NCBI GenBank assembly: GCA_029547205.1
Contig: JAKPPT010000122.1
Location: forward strand, 124,001-188,000
DNA length: 64,000 nucleotides
Origin: Spirochaetota bacterium
GTDB taxonomy: Bacteria > Spirochaetota > Spirochaetia > Treponematales > UBA12059
Direction: 5' to 3'
In this document: one piece after another, positions 1 to 8,746 of the stretch
Layout: every line of letters starts with the position of its first letter
Position numbering within the stretch: the first letter of the stretch is position 1
Made by a program: the position numbers and the translations under genes
Notes under the pieces: model-generated
What the model saw: the letters and a program-made list of their open reading frames with translations, nothing else
What the model was told of the DNA's origin: nothing
Database searches by the model: none

Positions 1-872
1 CATATTAATGTTCGTTGTTTTAAAAAATTTGCTAAACGCATATAAACATCATCATCTTCAAGAAGTTCCAATAAAAATAAGGCATTAAAACTGGCATATA
101 ATTCTGACTCAATAAAAGACTTTTTTTCTCGGAATGCTTCTTTTGCATATTTCAAACCTGGTATAAGAAGATATGTATTCCCGGATTCAGCGTCCTTTCC
201 CTGCAGTGCACTACAGGGCAATCTCGAATTATTATGTATAAACCTTATTCCTGCTACTGTATGAAGGGTTTTAAGCATCATAACATATTGTTTGTAACCT
301 GCAATACAAAAATCACTTAATATAAAAACAAGTGAACCAGGATGCAGTTTTTTGTTAATATAAAAAAGAGCATCGGTAATATTGCTTTGTATGGAAAGAT
401 CTGGATCTATAGAAAAGAGCAAATTTTCTATTCTGTGGTAATGCATACTTGTTGATTCAGGTTTAATATATATTACATGAGAAGCAGCATCACCTCGTTG
501 TTTGTAACCAAAAACTGTACAGCCAATCGGAATATGCTGCCACATTGCAGCATAGAGCAGTAAGAGAGCACATTCTTGTATTTTTTCCCACAGTATACGC
601 GATGCTGTCACCGACGCGGATAAATCGAGAACAAGCATTATTGGGATATTACTGTCTTCTACAAAATCCTTAACATACGGTTTCCCAAATCTTGCTGTTG
701 CATTCCAATCAATAAAACGAATATCGTCGCCAGGAACATAATCCCGAATGCTTTCAAAGTTTAAACCTCGCATTCTAAATTCACGCTGAAATTTTCCAGT
801 TTTCATCAAACTGGAAAGGTGTATTGCATTAAAGCGAATTTTTTTTGCTTTTTCGTACAGTGACACATTCAT
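1..872 (-). CDS. DUF58 domain protein (partial, C-terminus outside window)
   Basis: An open frame of 290 codons runs leftward off the window edge. The start ATG (872-870) overlaps the stop of the MoxR gene as ATGA, so the two are translationally coupled. The protein carries the DUF58 hallmark near residues 40-65 (RGLNFESIRDYVPGDDIR followed by IDWNATAR), and then a von Willebrand A-like strand with the metal-site pattern LDLSAS. DUF58 proteins are typical partners of MoxR AAA+ ATPases and are thought to be client or adaptor proteins in envelope or stress functions; the exact role is not known. No internal stop is seen. The remaining C-terminal part and any downstream Bat-like VWA genes would lie outside the window. 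Confidence 0.85.
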   Translation of the reverse strand, partial: MNVSLYEKAKKIRFNAIHLSSLMKTGKFQREFRMRGLNFESIRDYVPGDDIRFIDWNATARFGKPYVKDFVEDSNIPIMLVLDLSASVTASRILWEKIQECALLLLYAAMWQHIPIGCTVFGYKQRGDAASHVIYIKPESTSMHYHRIENLLFSIDPDLSIQSNITDALFYINKKLHPGSLVFILSDFCIAGYKQYVMMLKTLHTVAGIRFIHNNSRLPCSALQGKDAESGNTYLLIPGLKYAKEAFREKKSFIESELYASFNALFLLELLEDDDVYMRLANFLKQRTLI

Positions 873-1864
873 GGCAGTGGAACTGATTTTAATGTAAGTG
901 CAATAATATCGTCAGGTACTATACCCTGAGCTTCTGCCTCATATGAAAGTACGATGCGATGCCTCAATACTGCTGGAGCACAGCGCTTAATGTCATCAGG
1001 ACTTACTGATTGACGACCATCAATGAGCGCATGAGCACGTGCAGCTCTGTGCAATGACAGTACTGCTCTCGGACCAGGACCATACTGAATCCCCCGTACA
1101 ATTTCCTGTTGTACTGTAACAGGAAGGCTCTGATCTCCTTGTTTACGGAGTATACTGACAATTCGAATTATATATTCAAGCAACTCAGAACTAATTGCTA
1201 CTGCATCAAGAATGGTTCTGAGCAAATTCAATTCTTGAGCTTCAATTACTTTTTTGATCTGCGAAACAGGAGTTTGCGTAACCGCACTGTACTGTTTTGC
1301 TATCTCATATTCCTCTTTCTGTGACGGATACTGCATGAGAACCTTCATCATAAACCGGTCAAGCTGCGCTTCTGGCAAACGGAATACACCTTCATGCTCA
1401 AGAGGATTTTGCGTTGCCAATACAAAAAATTGATCAGGAAGTGGATATGTTTCTCCACCAAATGTTACCTGAAGCTCTTCCATGCCTTCGAGCAGTGCTG
1501 ATTGAACTTTTGCAGGCGCTCGATTAATTTCATCAGCCAGGAGCACCTGTGCAAAAATTGGTCCTTTATGTGGAATAAAGCATCCTGTACCCTGTTCAAA
1601 AATCATTGTTCCAGTAATATCACCAGGAAGCAAATCTGGCGTAAATTGAATTCTACTAAATGAAAGCCCTGTACACCCAGCAAATGTTTTTACAGCAAGT
1701 GTCTTGGCAAGTCCAGGAACTCCCTCGATGAGCACATGCCCATGTGCGAGAAATGCCATTATCACCGCATCGATAAGCGCTTCCTGGCCTATTATCACTG
1801 TTTGCATCGCATGTTTTAGTGTTTTGATTATTCTGATACCATCAGACAACTGTTCATTATCCAT
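869..1864 (-). CDS. MoxR-family AAA+ ATPase
   Basis: A 331-residue AAA+ ATPase. Walker A is GVPGLAKT, the variant typical of MoxR, and Walker B is LLADEINRAP followed by KVQSALLEGMEE. A sensor-like region (FFVLATQNPLEHEG) and an arginine finger region (LPEAQLDRF) follow, and the C-terminal lid carries GPSPR-like GPGPRA. MoxR proteins act as chaperone-like ATPases that mature or insert metal cofactors into partner complexes. An upstream in-frame ATG at 1903 exists, but the ATG at 1864 (MDNEQLSDG) has an AAGGAAC ribosome site and is preferred. It is directly coupled to the DUF58 gene downstream, the usual MoxR-DUF58 pair. Confidence 0.93.
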   Translation of the reverse strand: MDNEQLSDGIRIIKTLKHAMQTVIIGQEALIDAVIMAFLAHGHVLIEGVPGLAKTLAVKTFAGCTGLSFSRIQFTPDLLPGDITGTMIFEQGTGCFIPHKGPIFAQVLLADEINRAPAKVQSALLEGMEELQVTFGGETYPLPDQFFVLATQNPLEHEGVFRLPEAQLDRFMMKVLMQYPSQKEEYEIAKQYSAVTQTPVSQIKKVIEAQELNLLRTILDAVAISSELLEYIIRIVSILRKQGDQSLPVTVQQEIVRGIQYGPGPRAVLSLHRAARAHALIDGRQSVSPDDIKRCAPAVLRHRIVLSYEAEAQGIVPDDIIALTLKSVPLP

Positions 1865-1938
1865 GCATAGTTCCTTGTAAACACTTTTAATGTATAGTAC
1901 CATGTTATTATAATTATTTCTATTACGGAGTATCCTTT

Positions 1939-2385
1939 ATGAACATACTGATTGCTAATGATCATGGTGCTGTTGCGCTCAAACAAGCTATTCAAAATGC
2001 TTTAGAACAAGAAGGTCATACGGTTACTAACCTTGGTGTTGACACAGAAGAATCTGTAGATTATCCCGACATTGCTCACAAAGCAGCAACTACATTCCTC
2101 AAAGGTGGTTATGATTTTGGTATTGTTTGCTGTGGTTCTGGCATTGGAATCTCCATCGCAGCAAACAAGCATAAGGGTATACGCTGTGCACAAGTTTTCG
2201 ACCTTTACACTGCAGCAATGTGCAAAAAACATAATAATGCAAATTTTTTAGCTTTTGGCGGGAGAATTCAGTATCCTGTCCCTGTTATTGATATGATTCA
2301 TGCCTACATGGAAGCACAATTTGAAGGTGGCAGACACGAACGCCGAGTAAGTAAATTAAACGATCTATGTTCTAATTCAAATTAA
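1939..2385 (+). CDS. rpiB: Ribose-5-phosphate isomerase B
   Basis: A 148-residue protein, the normal RpiB length. It interconverts ribose 5-phosphate and ribulose 5-phosphate in the non-oxidative pentose phosphate pathway. Seen directly: the N-terminal phosphate-binding ANDHGA, the active-site cysteine loop CCGSGIGIS, and the NNANFLAFGGR segment characteristic of RpiB/LacAB. The cysteine in CGSGIG matches the catalytic base of the Escherichia coli enzyme. The gene is divergent from moxR with a GGAG ribosome site before the ATG. Allose-6-phosphate isomerase or LacAB-like activity cannot be excluded, but no sugar-specific neighbours argue for it. Confidence 0.93.
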   Translation: MNILIANDHGAVALKQAIQNALEQEGHTVTNLGVDTEESVDYPDIAHKAATTFLKGGYDFGIVCCGSGIGISIAANKHKGIRCAQVFDLYTAAMCKKHNNANFLAFGGRIQYPVPVIDMIHAYMEAQFEGGRHERRVSKLNDLCSNSN

Positions 2386-2483
2386 TAAGTAGAATAATAC
2401 GTAGTACAATTTCAACATACATTCATTTGCATAACTCATAGCCATGTACTATGATTGGTATAGTCCATAGTACGAGGCTTTGT

Positions 2484-4382
2484 ATGAAACTATTTAGAAT
2501 TAAAGCAGTAGGAGCAGTAGCATTTATTGCAACAGTGGCTGCTTTTTCAATGCAAATTTTTCTGGGAATCTATTTTGAACGCAATCTATTTGGCGTACTT
2601 TCTATTCTAGGACCATTTATCGGTTTTACCCTTGCAGCGGTTCTCATAGCATGTATACTTATTTACTATGCGTTAAAACCCATTGACCATGCGTATAAAC
2701 TGGTGAAAAAAGGGGAAATACCCGATTCCATGCTCGTTCAAAAATCCAGAAAAGCAGGCAATAAAGTATTGCTTATCATTGTTTCAGTGGTATCACTTGG
2801 TTTTCTTTTGGGACCAATAATTACCATCCTGGTAAATTCATTGCTTGGTCTCAAACACTATACGACACTTGATACGGCTCTGCTCGTCATCTTTAACTGT
2901 GCTCTCGGTGGTATGACAGCGTTGCAATGTATTTTAGCCGTTGAAAATATAATTAGACAACCGCTTGAGCTCATTGGATTCACTACTGCACAAAAAAACG
3001 TTAAGCTAGCCAGTCTTAGCGGGCGGCTCTTACTGTCTACAATTTTTTCTGTGCTATTCACTGCTTTTGCCATGCTCCTTGCATTAAAGGGTTATTCCGA
3101 TAAAGGTACAGAAGTATCTCTCATGCAACGAATTCTAGAAATGATTCCGCTTATTCTCATTTTGACAGGATGGAGCATTTACCTTGTTGGCACAATTGTA
3201 AATTCTACTATCAGTCGTATTCGTGCTATTACCAAACGCATTACAGAAATTACCGATGAAAATGGAGATCTCACACAACGAATTTCTCTTATACGTGATG
3301 ATGATATTGGATTACTTGCATTTGCATTCAATACGTTTGTAGAAACGATCGAAACACTCATTGGATCTGCAAAACAGCTTACGAGTTCCGTTGCTGATTC
3401 AGCAGAAAAATTGAATAGCAGTTCCGATACAGCACAGGAATCGATGAACACAATGAAACAATCACTAAGTGTTATTTCCGAAGCATTTCAGCATCAAAAT
3501 TTGATTGTTACTGATACAAAATCACGCATCGATGATCTCGTATCATCGATTCAGGAAGTAGCTGATCAAGTTTCATCTCAATCTGCTGTTGTTGATGAGA
3601 GTTCTGCTTCGATAACGGAAATGGCTGCCAATATTGCTAATGTTTCAAAGACATCAGAAAAAGCAGACGAGGTAGCTGAAGAGCTTAAAAAACAAGCTGA
3701 TGAAGGTGGAGATGCTCTTAAGGCTTCCATTGAAGCAATTAAGGATCTTGAAAGCACATCGCAAAATGTTAGAGTCATTGTTGGTACAATTTCCAAAATA
3801 GCTTCACAGACAAACCTGCTTGCAATGAACGCAGCAATAGAAGCAGCGCATGCTGGCGAAGCTGGAAGCGGTTTTGCTGTTGTGGCAGATGAAGTACGAA
3901 CACTTGCAGAAAGCGCAGCAAAAAGTGCAAAAGATATTATCAGCCTTATTAAAAATATGATCGATAGAATCAGTCAGGCTGTTACCCTTGCTGATAAAGC
4001 TGGCAATGCGTTTCAAGGAATCCTTGCCGGTGTTGAATCGACCTCGGAACTTGTACGCACAATCGCTGCAAGCATGGAAGAACAGCGTCTGGGAACAGAA
4101 GAAATACTTAAAAGCACTCGAGCACTCATTGATGCAACACACACCATAAAAGAAGTGACTGGAGAACAGCGTATAGAATCTGCAGATATGCTCGCTGCAA
4201 TGGAGGAACTCACCAAAGCTTCTAACAATATTATTGTTTCAGTTCAGGAAGAAATGAAAAGCATCAAGAAAGTAAATGAAGCAATTATGTTAGTGAAAGA
4301 AGAATCACATGCAAACAAAGAACGCGTAAAATCACTGGCAAATTCGCTTATGCAATTTAAAATTCGCGCTTCAGAAAACTGA
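2484..4382 (+). CDS. Methyl-accepting chemotaxis protein with multi-pass membrane sensor
   Basis: The ATG at 2484 (GAGG upstream) gives 632 residues; an ATG 11 codons earlier lacks a ribosome site. The N-terminal 240 residues contain about six hydrophobic segments joined by short loops, so there is no sizeable periplasmic ligand domain. A HAMP-like region follows (near 240-290, ending with DENGDLTQRISLIRDDDIG), then a long coiled-coil signalling domain whose hairpin tip reads [16 protein letters not shown] plus [14 protein letters not shown]. That tip binds CheA/CheW in chemotaxis arrays. The lack of a periplasmic sensor suggests sensing within the membrane or indirectly, for example of energy state; the ligand is unknown. 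Confidence 0.92.
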   Translation: MKLFRIKAVGAVAFIATVAAFSMQIFLGIYFERNLFGVLSILGPFIGFTLAAVLIACILIYYALKPIDHAYKLVKKGEIPDSMLVQKSRKAGNKVLLIIVSVVSLGFLLGPIITILVNSLLGLKHYTTLDTALLVIFNCALGGMTALQCILAVENIIRQPLELIGFTTAQKNVKLASLSGRLLLSTIFSVLFTAFAMLLALKGYSDKGTEVSLMQRILEMIPLILILTGWSIYLVGTIVNSTISRIRAITKRITEITDENGDLTQRISLIRDDDIGLLAFAFNTFVETIETLIGSAKQLTSSVADSAEKLNSSSDTAQESMNTMKQSLSVISEAFQHQNLIVTDTKSRIDDLVSSIQEVADQVSSQSAVVDESSASITEMAANIANVSKTSEKADEVAEELKKQADEGGDALKASIEAIKDLESTSQNVRVIVGTISKIASQTNLLAMNAAIEAAHAGEAGSGFAVVADEVRTLAESAAKSAKDIISLIKNMIDRISQAVTLADKAGNAFQGILAGVESTSELVRTIAASMEEQRLGTEEILKSTRALIDATHTIKEVTGEQRIESADMLAAMEELTKASNNIIVSVQEEMKSIKKVNEAIMLVKEESHANKERVKSLANSLMQFKIRASEN

Positions 4383-4441
4383 CTGAACCAATAGCAACAA
4401 AGCTCAAAAGATTTTTAGTGATTATTTACGATTACTGAAAC

Positions 4442-5296
4442 TCACCTGGATAGCAAGGTATCATCATGTACATCTCGAACAGACGGTCGCCGCATAAACT
4501 TCCAGGCAAAGAAAGCGCTTGCAATCGGTCCAAACAGCCATGCAAGAAACATTCTAAATCTCCAGCGGAAACGCGGAACAGAAATAATTTTACCCTTACC
4601 CGCTTGTTTTATACAATAGAGTACTGCTTTATCAGGATCCCACCCGCCTTTTACATCTTTGCGTAAACCGCCAGAAGCTACTTCTGCAAATTCTGTTTTT
4701 ACAGGTCCAGGACAAAATGCATGGACAAATATGCCCTGTTCCCTCAGTTCAGTTGCTAATCCTACAGAAAGATTGAGCATAAATGCTTTTGTTGCTGCAT
4801 ATAGAGCAAAACCGCCCAATGGAGCAAATGCAGCAAGACTAGCTATGTTGATTATGATTGCCCCAGATTTCATGAATGAGCTTGTTATGCTGATGAGTTC
4901 TGTTGGAACGCGGCAGTTTAAATCAAGTTCTTTAAGGAGCAGATCTCTACCTGTGCTTATAAACGTTCCGTAGGTACCAAATCCTGCATTGTTAATAAGG
5001 AGAGAAACTTGTTTTTTCGCCTCAATAATCTCATGGCGAATAGTGAGCAGTTTACCAGGTTCTGTAAGATCGTAGGCGAAACATCGGATTTGGAGCATAG
5101 GATGTACCTGTGTTAATTCATCCACTACCTTTCGAAGCCTATCCTGTCTTCGTGCAATAAGCCACAATTCATCAAAACCTGGTATACCAGGAATTGAAAG
5201 CGTTCCCGCCGATATTCTGGCTAATGCGCGAGCAAATGAAGCGCCCATACCAGAGGAAGCACCAGTTACAATTGCAATACCTGTACGCTGTTCCAT
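4442..5296 (-). CDS. Short-chain dehydrogenase/reductase
   Basis: A 284-residue classical SDR. Visible are the cofactor loop TGASSGMGASFARAL near residue 11, the structural motif NNAGFGTYG near residue 106, a catalytic serine in NIASLAAF and the active site YAATK near residue 167, followed by PGPVKTEF. The C-terminal tail (about residues 240-284) is hydrophobic and basic, suggesting peripheral membrane attachment. An arginine pair at the end of the second strand (IARRQDRL) favours NADP(H). The substrate is not predictable; the closest style is the DltE/YqjQ-like group of lipid or ketone reductases. GGAGG precedes the start. The gene is divergent from the DUF434 gene. Confidence 0.88.
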   Translation of the reverse strand: MEQRTGIAIVTGASSGMGASFARALARISAGTLSIPGIPGFDELWLIARRQDRLRKVVDELTQVHPMLQIRCFAYDLTEPGKLLTIRHEIIEAKKQVSLLINNAGFGTYGTFISTGRDLLLKELDLNCRVPTELISITSSFMKSGAIIINIASLAAFAPLGGFALYAATKAFMLNLSVGLATELREQGIFVHAFCPGPVKTEFAEVASGGLRKDVKGGWDPDKAVLYCIKQAGKGKIISVPRFRWRFRMFLAWLFGPIASAFFAWKFMRRPSVRDVHDDTLLSR

Positions 5297-5368
5297 CGTT
5301 CCTCCTCATATTTACTATGTTATTGTTTCAATATAGCAAATTCTTTAAATCTATGCAAAACTGAGTCT

Positions 5369-6094
5369 ATGAAGATTAGTAATCGTTTTGCTGATGCCCG
5401 AGAAGATTATCTCTATCTTTTGAACCGCGGTTATCCTACAAAAAGTGCTCTCGATGTTGTTGGCAATCATTACCAACTCTCTAAAGATGAACGCATGCTG
5501 TTGTTTAGAGGCATACGAAATACTCATGCTGTTGTCATGATGGAACATCGTTTACTTGAACTACCCACACATGCAAATCAATCCATTGCAGTTGCAGCTA
5601 CCGATACAGCTATCCTGCATCAGCCGGGCTTATGTTTAATACTCGATGGGTATAATGTTCTGGGAACCATTTTAAGCTACCTGCTCGGCAGAATGCTTTT
5701 TATTTCCAATGATGGTATGGTCAGAGATATTGGCGCATTTCATGGCAAATTTTCCAGAAACACATCTCTCCTGGAAAACGCTATAAACGCACTTGCAAAA
5801 ACATGCAAGGTATTTTTTGAAGGATTATCCTACAAAGTCTATTTAGATGAGCCTGTATCAGAAAGCGCACAGCATAAATTGCTCTTTGTTACTGTTTTTC
5901 AAAAACAGGGGATCAGTATTGATGCAGAAATAATACACTCAGCAGATTACGGATTACTTAATGCAGAACAGGGAATTCTCTGTACTTCAGATTCTGCAAT
6001 TATTGATGCTACCGAACAATTAATACTGGATCTTCCAAGAATTATAATAGAACATGAATTTAATGCAACCATACAACATATTAATAATTTATAA
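5369..6094 (+). CDS. DUF434 domain-containing protein
   Basis: A 241-residue soluble protein. The first 55 residues (RFADAREDYLYLLNRGY, then YQLSKDERMLLFRG) match the DUF434 pattern, and the remainder is an alpha/beta region with LILDGYNVLGTIL and acidic positions resembling the nuclease-like domain usually paired with DUF434 (often called DUF5616). DUF434 proteins are best known from methanogens and some anaerobes and have no established function. The conserved DGYN and DIGAFHG segments could form an acidic metal site; that is inference. It lies 19 bases before the hydrolase gene and probably shares its transcript. Confidence 0.8.
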   Translation: MKISNRFADAREDYLYLLNRGYPTKSALDVVGNHYQLSKDERMLLFRGIRNTHAVVMMEHRLLELPTHANQSIAVAATDTAILHQPGLCLILDGYNVLGTILSYLLGRMLFISNDGMVRDIGAFHGKFSRNTSLLENAINALAKTCKVFFEGLSYKVYLDEPVSESAQHKLLFVTVFQKQGISIDAEIIHSADYGLLNAEQGILCTSDSAIIDATEQLILDLPRIIIEHEFNATIQHINNL

Positions 6095-6113
6095 CTAGAG
6101 AGGAGCAAATAAG

Positions 6114-7040
6114 ATGTACTTACTTAAATTACTGTTACTTACAACATCGAGCTGCCTGTTAATCATACTCGCAGTAAGTGTAGGACTTGCACTCTATGTT
6201 GTTCTCCCTAAAAAACCTGGTATGGAACGAACGCTTTCTACTGACGCTCAAAAAGGATGGATAGATATAGTAAGCTGGAATCGATGGAACAAAGAAAAAG
6301 TAACTATACAATCACCTTTTGGTTATAGCATTGAAGGAACATGGCTACCTGTTCCCAATGCTCGCGGTACTGTGCTCTTTTATCATGGTCACTCATGGAC
6401 ACGATATGGATCCGTAAAGTACGTCCCGATTTTTAAAAAATTGGGATTCAATGCGCTTATCATTGATTTGCGCGGGCATGGTGCAACAGGAGGAATTACC
6501 TGCACATACGGCTGGAAAGAAAAAGAGGACGGTAAAGCGTGTGTTGACTGGATTATTGCAAAAACTAATGGGAATACCTGCATTGGGCTTCACGGAGAAT
6601 CACTCGGTGCTGCAACTGCACTGCTCCATGCTGCTGAAGACAACCGCATTTCTTTTGTTATTGCCGATGCAGCTTTTAGCAGTCTTAAAGCATTACTCAT
6701 AGCACGTTATAAAGCACTCACAAAAGCTCCACTGTTTCCAGTGTTTACACTTGTTGAATATATAATCCCGCTAATTAGCGGTGGATTTGCCATGAACAAA
6801 TCAGAACCAATAGAAGCTGTTAAAAAGTTAGCAATTCCGGTTCTATTTATTCATGGCATTGCAGATGATTTTACTCCGCACGAAATGAGTATAGCAATGT
6901 ATGAAACGGCAAAACAGCACGGCAAGGCCGAATTGTATTTAGTTCCCAATGCACGTCATTCCCAATCACTACCTGTTAACCCTACTGGCTATGAAGAAAC
7001 TGTTACAAATTTTTTTAGAAAATATACAATAACAGAATAA
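6114..7040 (+). CDS. Membrane-anchored alpha/beta hydrolase
   Basis: A 308-residue protein with one N-terminal hydrophobic segment (about residues 5-30) that acts as a signal anchor, so the catalytic domain should face the periplasm. The alpha/beta-hydrolase fold is shown by FYHGHSWTRYG (oxyanion region), LIDLRGHGATGG, the nucleophile elbow HGESLGAAT, a late acid in IHGIADDFTP and the histidine in PNARHSQS. The layout resembles the BAAT/YqkD-like serine hydrolases of unknown substrate. An AGAGGAG ribosome site precedes the ATG. An esterase or peptidase role in envelope metabolism is plausible but not shown. Confidence 0.87.
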   Translation: MYLLKLLLLTTSSCLLIILAVSVGLALYVVLPKKPGMERTLSTDAQKGWIDIVSWNRWNKEKVTIQSPFGYSIEGTWLPVPNARGTVLFYHGHSWTRYGSVKYVPIFKKLGFNALIIDLRGHGATGGITCTYGWKEKEDGKACVDWIIAKTNGNTCIGLHGESLGAATALLHAAEDNRISFVIADAAFSSLKALLIARYKALTKAPLFPVFTLVEYIIPLISGGFAMNKSEPIEAVKKLAIPVLFIHGIADDFTPHEMSIAMYETAKQHGKAELYLVPNARHSQSLPVNPTGYEETVTNFFRKYTITE

Positions 7041-7094
7041 ATATGATTGCGATTTATACTAAAAACAGCAGATATTGCGAAATTGTAAACTAGC

Positions 7095-7134
7095 AACACC
7101 AAGCTTGTTTGATAAATCAAACCAGCTTGGTGTT
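7095..7134. terminator. Bidirectional terminator hairpin between convergent genes
   Basis: A long near-perfect inverted repeat: AACACCAAGCT pairs with AGCTTGGTGTT and GTTTGAT pairs with ATCAAAC around a two-base loop. It lies between the hydrolase stop and the stop of the converging small membrane protein gene. Its outer arm (ACCAAGCTTG) resembles the dispersed AAGCTT repeat described elsewhere in this window. Confidence 0.75.
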
Positions 7135-7166
7135 ATAAGATATTTACTGATAAATAATATAATGAA

Positions 7167-7619
7167 TTAGGGGTTTGCCGATTGTACCTCTGCTGCTGTG
7201 TCCTGAGTGGATTCGCTTGTCTGCTGCTCAGGTTCGCTATACAAACTTTCAGACACTGCTTGAGCCACAATAGTTTTTGAATCGTTTTTTCGACTGTTAT
7301 CAATGAGTGCACCATCGATCATTGCAGCTTTAGTTCCTTTTGGATAATTAAGTGTTCCTTCAAAAATTGTCGTACCGCTCTTAGTTACAATTATGTGATG
7401 CGCACCTGTGCCTTTTACATAGAGTGATTTAACGCTTCCTGCAGGAACAGTTACTGATGTCGCCTTATCCAATTTTATACTGAATGTATAAACTCCATCG
7501 CGAGCTTTATTATCAACAAAAAATAAATATCCTTTTCCAGTAATTGAAGCCCACATAAAAATAAGAATATATAACGCAACAACTATAGCTTTCGCAGCAA
7601 CACCTTGAATTCTTTTCAT
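7167..7619 (-). CDS. Small membrane-anchored protein of the ABC transporter operon
   Basis: A 150-residue protein with one N-terminal hydrophobic segment (about residues 8-28), a central region rich in valine, threonine and glycine that looks like a beta-sandwich, and an acidic glutamine/serine-rich tail. Its start overlaps the permease stop as TAATG, so it is the last gene of the ATPase-permease-permease operon and should be made with the transporter. I recognise no characterised family with certainty; it may belong to the spirochaetal family listed as DUF6672, which I recall accompanying such transporters, but I cannot confirm that. A periplasmic accessory role at the transporter is inference. 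Confidence 0.7.
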   Translation of the reverse strand: MKRIQGVAAKAIVVALYILIFMWASITGKGYLFFVDNKARDGVYTFSIKLDKATSVTVPAGSVKSLYVKGTGAHHIIVTKSGTTIFEGTLNYPKGTKAAMIDGALIDNSRKNDSKTIVAQAVSESLYSEPEQQTSESTQDTAAEVQSANP

Positions 7620-8746
7620 TACTTGCCTCCTTCTGGAGCACCACGCAACGAAGCACGCGCAAGCTCAGCATTGCGTCTATTGCGCCATGCATAAAGAACT
7701 AATGAAAGCGAGATAATTCCATAATTGATAAAATCACTCATATACTGTCCAATCATGGCAGAAGCAAATATTTCTTTGCCCGCAAGCGGCATTGTGATAT
7801 ACAGGAGATGAACCAGGATTACACCGACAATAACATTAATGATTTTTGCATGAGTAACTGATGCTCCTCCAACCAAAATAGCTGCTGCTGCAAAAAATCC
7901 GGCCTGACGTTGACTCGTATAGGTAAACATATTGCCCATATTTTGTAAAAAGATTATCTGTCCAAGGCATGCAAGAATTGTAGAGATAATAATTGCGAGT
8001 ATTCTTGTTCTATCAACATTTATACCTGCAGCATTAGCTACAACCTGATCCTGCCCTACAGCACGCATATCCTGCCCAAGTTTAGTTTTTCTGAACCAAA
8101 CAACAAATAAGCCAAGCAGGGTTATTACAATAAAGGTTCCCAATGGGAGATTGAGACTGAATGTTCCAATTTTTATTGGTATATTGATAAGTTTATCGAG
8201 AGCGCCGCGAACCGGCTCCAATCCTAATGTATTGCGTACTCCATATCCTCTCACCTGTCTTACTGCTGCCGTTGAAAGCGGAATTATCCAGCCCATGAGA
8301 TATAGACCAAAAAATTGGTATATACCATCCATAAAATATCCCAGAATAAAGCCAGTTACCATTTCTCTGCCTCGGGCTTTATTGAGAACAAGACCGCTAA
8401 ACCATCCTAAGAGAATTGCAATTGGTATTCCAATGAGTGCAGCATAAATTAAACCTTGAATACCCATTATTCTATGATCAATTGCAAAAATTAGACCAAT
8501 TTGCCCTGCTGTAGCCCCAAGCACCATAGCAAAGTTGATACCCATACCAGCAAGAATAGGAAGAATCAGTGCAAAAACCAGAAAAGCGCTTCGTGCAAAA
8601 CGGTCAACAAGATTGGTGATAATATACTGAGCAGATAATTTAGAAAATGGTATTGCAATTATAGCAATAACAAGAAACACTATAGTTACAATATTATCAC
8701 TTAAAAAATTTATAATTTTTTTGCCAGTCATTTCCTTTGATTTCAT
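7619..8746 (-). CDS. ABC transporter permease, BMP/ribose-type (second permease)
   Basis: A 375-residue integral membrane protein with about nine hydrophobic segments. The family signature of the branched/ribose-type permeases is seen in the central loop (GQDMRAVGQDQVVANAAGINVDRTR, read in parts) and in AAAAILVGGASVTHAK. It pairs with the upstream permease and the double-NBD ATPase to import a small solute; in this family the substrates are nucleosides, riboflavin, ribose and related compounds. The start overlaps the previous permease stop by four bases and the stop overlaps the next gene. The substrate cannot be read from the sequence. Confidence 0.88.
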   Translation of the reverse strand: MKSKEMTGKKIINFLSDNIVTIVFLVIAIIAIPFSKLSAQYIITNLVDRFARSAFLVFALILPILAGMGINFAMVLGATAGQIGLIFAIDHRIMGIQGLIYAALIGIPIAILLGWFSGLVLNKARGREMVTGFILGYFMDGIYQFFGLYLMGWIIPLSTAAVRQVRGYGVRNTLGLEPVRGALDKLINIPIKIGTFSLNLPLGTFIVITLLGLFVVWFRKTKLGQDMRAVGQDQVVANAAGINVDRTRILAIIISTILACLGQIIFLQNMGNMFTYTSQRQAGFFAAAAILVGGASVTHAKIINVIVGVILVHLLYITMPLAGKEIFASAMIGQYMSDFINYGIISLSLVLYAWRNRRNAELARASLRGAPEGGK

